From: Candidatus Polarisedimenticolia bacterium
GTDB lineage: Bacteria > Acidobacteriota > Polarisedimenticolia > Gp22-AA2 > AA152
Length of the DNA stretch: 64,000 bases
Direction of reading: 5' to 3'
NCBI GenBank assembly: GCA_036004685.1
Contig: DASYRE010000031.1
Location: 124,001 to 188,000, forward strand
Shown here: positions 62,796 to 64,000 of the stretch, in pieces
Numbering within the stretch: position 1 is the first letter of the stretch
Layout: each line of letters starts with the position of its first letter
Made by a program: the position numbers and the translations under genes
Notes under the pieces: generated by a model
Database searches by the model: none
What the model was told of the DNA's origin: nothing
Seen by the model: only the letters and a program-made list of their open reading frames with translations

Positions 62796-63230
62796 ATGAG
62801 ACAGAGAACGCTGAACAGCGCGATGCGGGGTATCGTGTGGGCGATCGCCGGCCTGGTGATGGCATGCAACGCACACCATCAAGGCGGCGAGGTGACGGCG
62901 CCCTCGGAATCGACCTTCGACTGGAAACCCTTTGTGGAGATGGCCAGGCAGAGTCCGTGCGCGCAGACTCGCAACCGGCTTTCCCTAATCGACGGTGCGC
63001 TCGTGTTCTGGGACCGCCGAGGCACGTGTCCGGACAACAGTTACGCTGAGACCCTGTATGGAAAGACCGTGGACGACGTACTCTGCCGGTTGCACGACTC
63101 GATCGCGGGGCCGTTCAGGAACTGTCCGGTTCCCGAGTACAAGGATATCTTCGACATCATGACCGATCATCTGGATGATCCGGCTCTCGGACTCGGCGCC
63201 GGCCACACGGTGCGGGGAATCCCACTTTGA
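62796..63230 (+). CDS. putative lipoprotein
   Basis: A 144-residue protein with a lipobox-like signal (GLVMAC, Cys24). The mature part contains four further cysteines (SPCAQTRNR, RGTCPDNS, LCRLHDS, RNCPVPEY), suggesting disulfides. No family was recognised. GGAG precedes the ATG, and the stop overlaps the next start (TTGA), so it is probably expressed with the VOC gene. Confidence 0.7.
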   Translation: MRQRTLNSAMRGIVWAIAGLVMACNAHHQGGEVTAPSESTFDWKPFVEMARQSPCAQTRNRLSLIDGALVFWDRRGTCPDNSYAETLYGKTVDDVLCRLHDSIAGPFRNCPVPEYKDIFDIMTDHLDDPALGLGAGHTVRGIPL

Positions 63231-63616
63231 CCTTCAATCCATTCAATCACATCGATCTTCGCGTCTCGAACCTTGACGAGGCGGCGCGCTTCTACGGAGC
63301 GCTGCTCCCCCACCTGGGATTCACGCGAACGCGTCACGACGATCAATGGAAAGTTTTCTCCGCGGAAGGCGAGTTTCCTTCGGCGCCCTACTTCGCCTTC
63401 ACCGAGGAGCCTGAGCATCGCCCCAATGCGACGCGGATCGCCTTCTGGGTCGGCAGCGCGCAGGAGGTGGACAGACTCGCGGAGATCGCCCAGGCAGCCG
63501 GCGCGCGGAGCGTGAGCGGACCGAGAGTGTGCCCGGAATACAGCTCGACCTACTACGCCGTCTTCTTCGAGGATCCGAGCGGCAACAAGCTGGAGATTTG
63601 TTTTCGCACGAACTGA
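63227..63616 (+). CDS. VOC-family protein (glyoxalase-like)
   Basis: A 129-residue VOC protein: FNHIDLRVSNLDEAARFYGALLPHLGF, APYFAFTEEPEHRPNATRIAFWV, AEIAQAAGARSVSGPRVCPEYSSTYYAVFFEDPSGNKLEICF. The last motif EDPSGNKLEI is diagnostic. Histidine and glutamate ligands are in place. The TTG start overlaps the lipoprotein stop. Confidence 0.9.
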   Translation: MTFNPFNHIDLRVSNLDEAARFYGALLPHLGFTRTRHDDQWKVFSAEGEFPSAPYFAFTEEPEHRPNATRIAFWVGSAQEVDRLAEIAQAAGARSVSGPRVCPEYSSTYYAVFFEDPSGNKLEICFRTN

Positions 63617-63633
63617 CCCGGAGGCGAAGGCTC

Positions 63634-64000
63634 GTGTTCGACACTCCCGAAGCCATCGTGGCGGGCCTTTCGAGCCGGGAATCGGAGACGGTTTGGCGCT
63701 ACCTGGCGGAGTCGAATCCCGATCTCGACCTCGCCTCCGCCGCCTATTCCCTCGCGAACACGGAGGTACGGACGCTCCTCCTCCAGGTGCTGAGGGAATG
63801 GCGCACTCCGGAGTGCCTGCCGCTCGCTCGTCGCGCCCTGGACTCCCGCGAGGCGAGTCGACGGCCATCCTCGAGTACCTCGAAGCGACGCGGCCGTCGT
63901 CGCCCTTGCTTCCGGCCGACGTCCGGCTCCGGGCGGTGGTTTCGATGCACGTCAAGCTCTGCGATCTGGAGTTCGCCGGGCTGTCACGGGCGATCCTGAT
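63634..64000 (+). CDS. HEAT-repeat-like protein, frameshifted, partial
   Basis: GTG 63634 (GGAGG upstream) opens FDTPEAIVAGLSSRESETVWRYLAESNPDLDL, then VRTLLLQVLREWRTPECLPLARRALDSREA. Near 63850-63858 the sense moves to another frame reading ESTAILEYLEATRPSSPLLPADVRLRAVVSMHVKL, which stays open to the window edge. One missing G in the run at GAGGCGAGTCG would restore the frame. The gene is either frameshifted or carries a sequence error; the C-terminus lies outside. Confidence 0.6.

Noticed and set aside
1-64000. tRNA, rRNA, CRISPR arrays, replication origin, prophage or integrase genes
   Set aside because: Looked for but nothing convincing was found.

Overview
The window is GC-rich, densely packed bacterial DNA from a Gram-negative organism. 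It has two RND efflux systems with outer-membrane TolC partners, lipoproteins and FtsEX. The gene mix (ArnT-like GT39 transferases, a KaiC-like ATPase paired with a hybrid kinase, an M10-like zinc metalloprotease, an ArsM-like methyltransferase, DUF3179 and DUF1801 proteins) resembles soil Acidobacteriota or a related phylum. That placement is inference, as no rRNA or other marker gene is present. No tRNA, rRNA, CRISPR array or replication origin was seen.

Layout. 1-9.3 kb: citrate synthase (partial), a CzcCBA-like efflux operon with a methyltransferase, and ftsEX. 9.3-15.6 kb: three glycosyltransferases and a TPR protein. 15.7-22.4 kb: a TetR-controlled TolC/MexA/AcrB-type operon with a recognisable promoter and operator. 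22.5-28.6 kb: small stress or metabolic genes, including rhodanese, a VanY-type peptidase and two methyltransferases. 29-43.4 kb: two hybrid histidine kinases (one behind a KaiC-like ATPase), hypothetical proteins, a Rieske-FAD oxidoreductase and a CPBP protease. 43.5-48.6 kb: membrane proteins, a ferritin-like protein, a peptidase-MA protein and a DUF3179 protein. 48.7-64 kb: an accessory zone with an IS110 remnant, integron attC-like sites, many single-gene units (VOC, SRPBCC, RibD-C-like, DUF1801, cupin, DUF1697), an AT-richer gene and several gene fragments.

The most notable signal is probable selenocysteine decoding. The DUF3179 gene (47406-48644) is one continuous reading frame broken only by a TGA at the first cysteine of its conserved CxxC motif. 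A perfect 7-bp hairpin with a GGTCT loop follows it, which is the loop sequence of the E. coli fdhF SECIS. A SAM methyltransferase (24990-25778) likewise reads through in one frame except for two adjacent TGA codons, followed after 11 nt by a perfect 7-bp hairpin. It overlaps the start of an ArsM-like gene. Both could be selenoproteins, the second with a rare Sec-Sec pair.

The second notable signal is a small cluster of attC-like sites without an integrase in the window (50.5-51.3 kb, plus a decayed relative at 61.0 kb). It suggests that part of the accessory zone was assembled as gene cassettes. Broken genes recognised are a LACTB-like serine hydrolase, an IS110 transposase, a CopG-type antitoxin and a frameshifted HEAT-like gene at the right edge.
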